5,790 nucleotides of DNA from Gammaproteobacteria bacterium (GTDB lineage: Bacteria > Pseudomonadota > Gammaproteobacteria > UBA9214), in the NCBI GenBank assembly GCA_030632175.1, contig DAOVVG010000168.1, positions 1 to 5,790 on the forward strand. The letters are read 5' to 3'. Below are positions 5,499 through 5,790 of the stretch, one piece after another (positions within the stretch are counted from its first letter, which is position 1; the number at the start of each line of letters is the position of its first letter). The position numbers and the translations under genes are program-made. The notes under the pieces were generated by a model that saw only the letters and a list, made by a program, of their open reading frames with translations, had not been told where the DNA came from and did not search any database.

Positions 5499-5790
5499 AT
5501 GAAATTCTCTTCATTAATCAGCCTGTGCGCGGTCTTGTTCGCACTGGCTGCCAGCCCGGTTGTGTTGTCTGACTATCCCATCGAAGTGATCGAACTGCAG
5601 TCACGGCCACTCGATGAGATCCTGCCGGTTATCAGGCCGCTTATCGGGGCCAACGAAACCGCCACCGGGATGGGCAACAACCTGGTTATCAAAGCATCGC
5701 CAGCGCGTGTCAGGGAAATCAGGAAATTGCTGATTGAAATCGATCGGCCACCTAAACGGTTGCTGATTTCAGTTGGGAATCAGGGTGATC
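5499..5790 (+). CDS. Exported protein with secretin N-domain-like segment, partial at right edge
   Basis: The first 97 codons are present. Residues 1-23 form a Sec signal peptide: Lys2, a hydrophobic core (LISLCAVLFALAA) and a polar end near VLSDYP. The following segment reads YPIEVIELQSRPLDEILPVI, then a Gly-Asn turn, NNLVIKASPARVREIRKLL and IEIDRPPKRLLISV. The strand-helix-strand-helix pattern, with LVIKA followed by an ARVREIRKLLIEID helix and a PPKRLLI strand, is typical of the short secretin N-domain (NolW-like) found in type II/III secretion and pilus secretins and in shorter periplasmic proteins. Whether a full secretin pore follows cannot be seen; short stand-alone versions also exist. 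GGAG lies 13 bases before the ATG, farther than usual. It is transcribed divergently from purT. Confidence 0.8.
   Translation, partial: MKFSSLISLCAVLFALAASPVVLSDYPIEVIELQSRPLDEILPVIRPLIGANETATGMGNNLVIKASPARVREIRKLLIEIDRPPKRLLISVGNQGD

Overview
The window looks like chromosomal DNA of a gammaproteobacterium. SlyX with its PPPPHY ending, the formate-dependent purine enzyme PurT, an RhlE-type RNA helicase with an E. coli-like C-terminal segment, and a DeaD/DbpA-type helicase tail are typical of that class. Base composition is moderately GC-rich and even, and I see no tRNA, rRNA, CRISPR array, insertion sequence or attachment site. The genus cannot be named from the sequence alone.

Layout, left to right. 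The window opens inside the C-terminal RNA-binding domain and lysine-rich tail of a DEAD-box helicase (+, ends 238). A 224-bp spacer follows, with an extended -10 promoter candidate and several hairpins. It leads into a second DEAD-box helicase, rhlE (+, 463-1815), which carries an in-frame TGA at 1513-1515. Convergent to it, 7 bp away, is an EamA/DMT permease (-, 1823-2716) whose start is fixed by a strong Shine-Dalgarno and a GTG. A strong intrinsic terminator for the minus strand (2751-2789) lies only 22 bp upstream of that Shine-Dalgarno. Further upstream on the minus strand are an uncharacterised three-helix membrane protein with a basic C-terminal beta-rich domain (2979-3701), slyX (3868-4083) and purT (4102-5289). 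purT is interrupted by an in-frame TAA at 4567-4569. A divergent intergenic region (5290-5498) with a perfect -10 box for purT separates it from the start of an exported secretin-N-like protein (+, 5499 to the window edge).

The genes fall into separate functions. The two tandem helicases suggest an RNA-remodelling or cold-adaptation locus. purT and slyX look like a minus-strand operon. The permease and the exported protein have no obvious link to either.

The most notable feature is that two unrelated, otherwise full-length and well-conserved genes each carry one in-frame stop with an intact, conserved reading frame beyond it. In rhlE the TGA sits where the E. coli protein has a cysteine, which raises selenocysteine or readthrough. 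The second stop is TAA at a non-cysteine position, so recent nonsense mutation or base-call error is the simpler common explanation. I do not see a convincing new multi-gene system. The structured rhlE leader and the terminator placed in front of the permease are the best regulatory leads.
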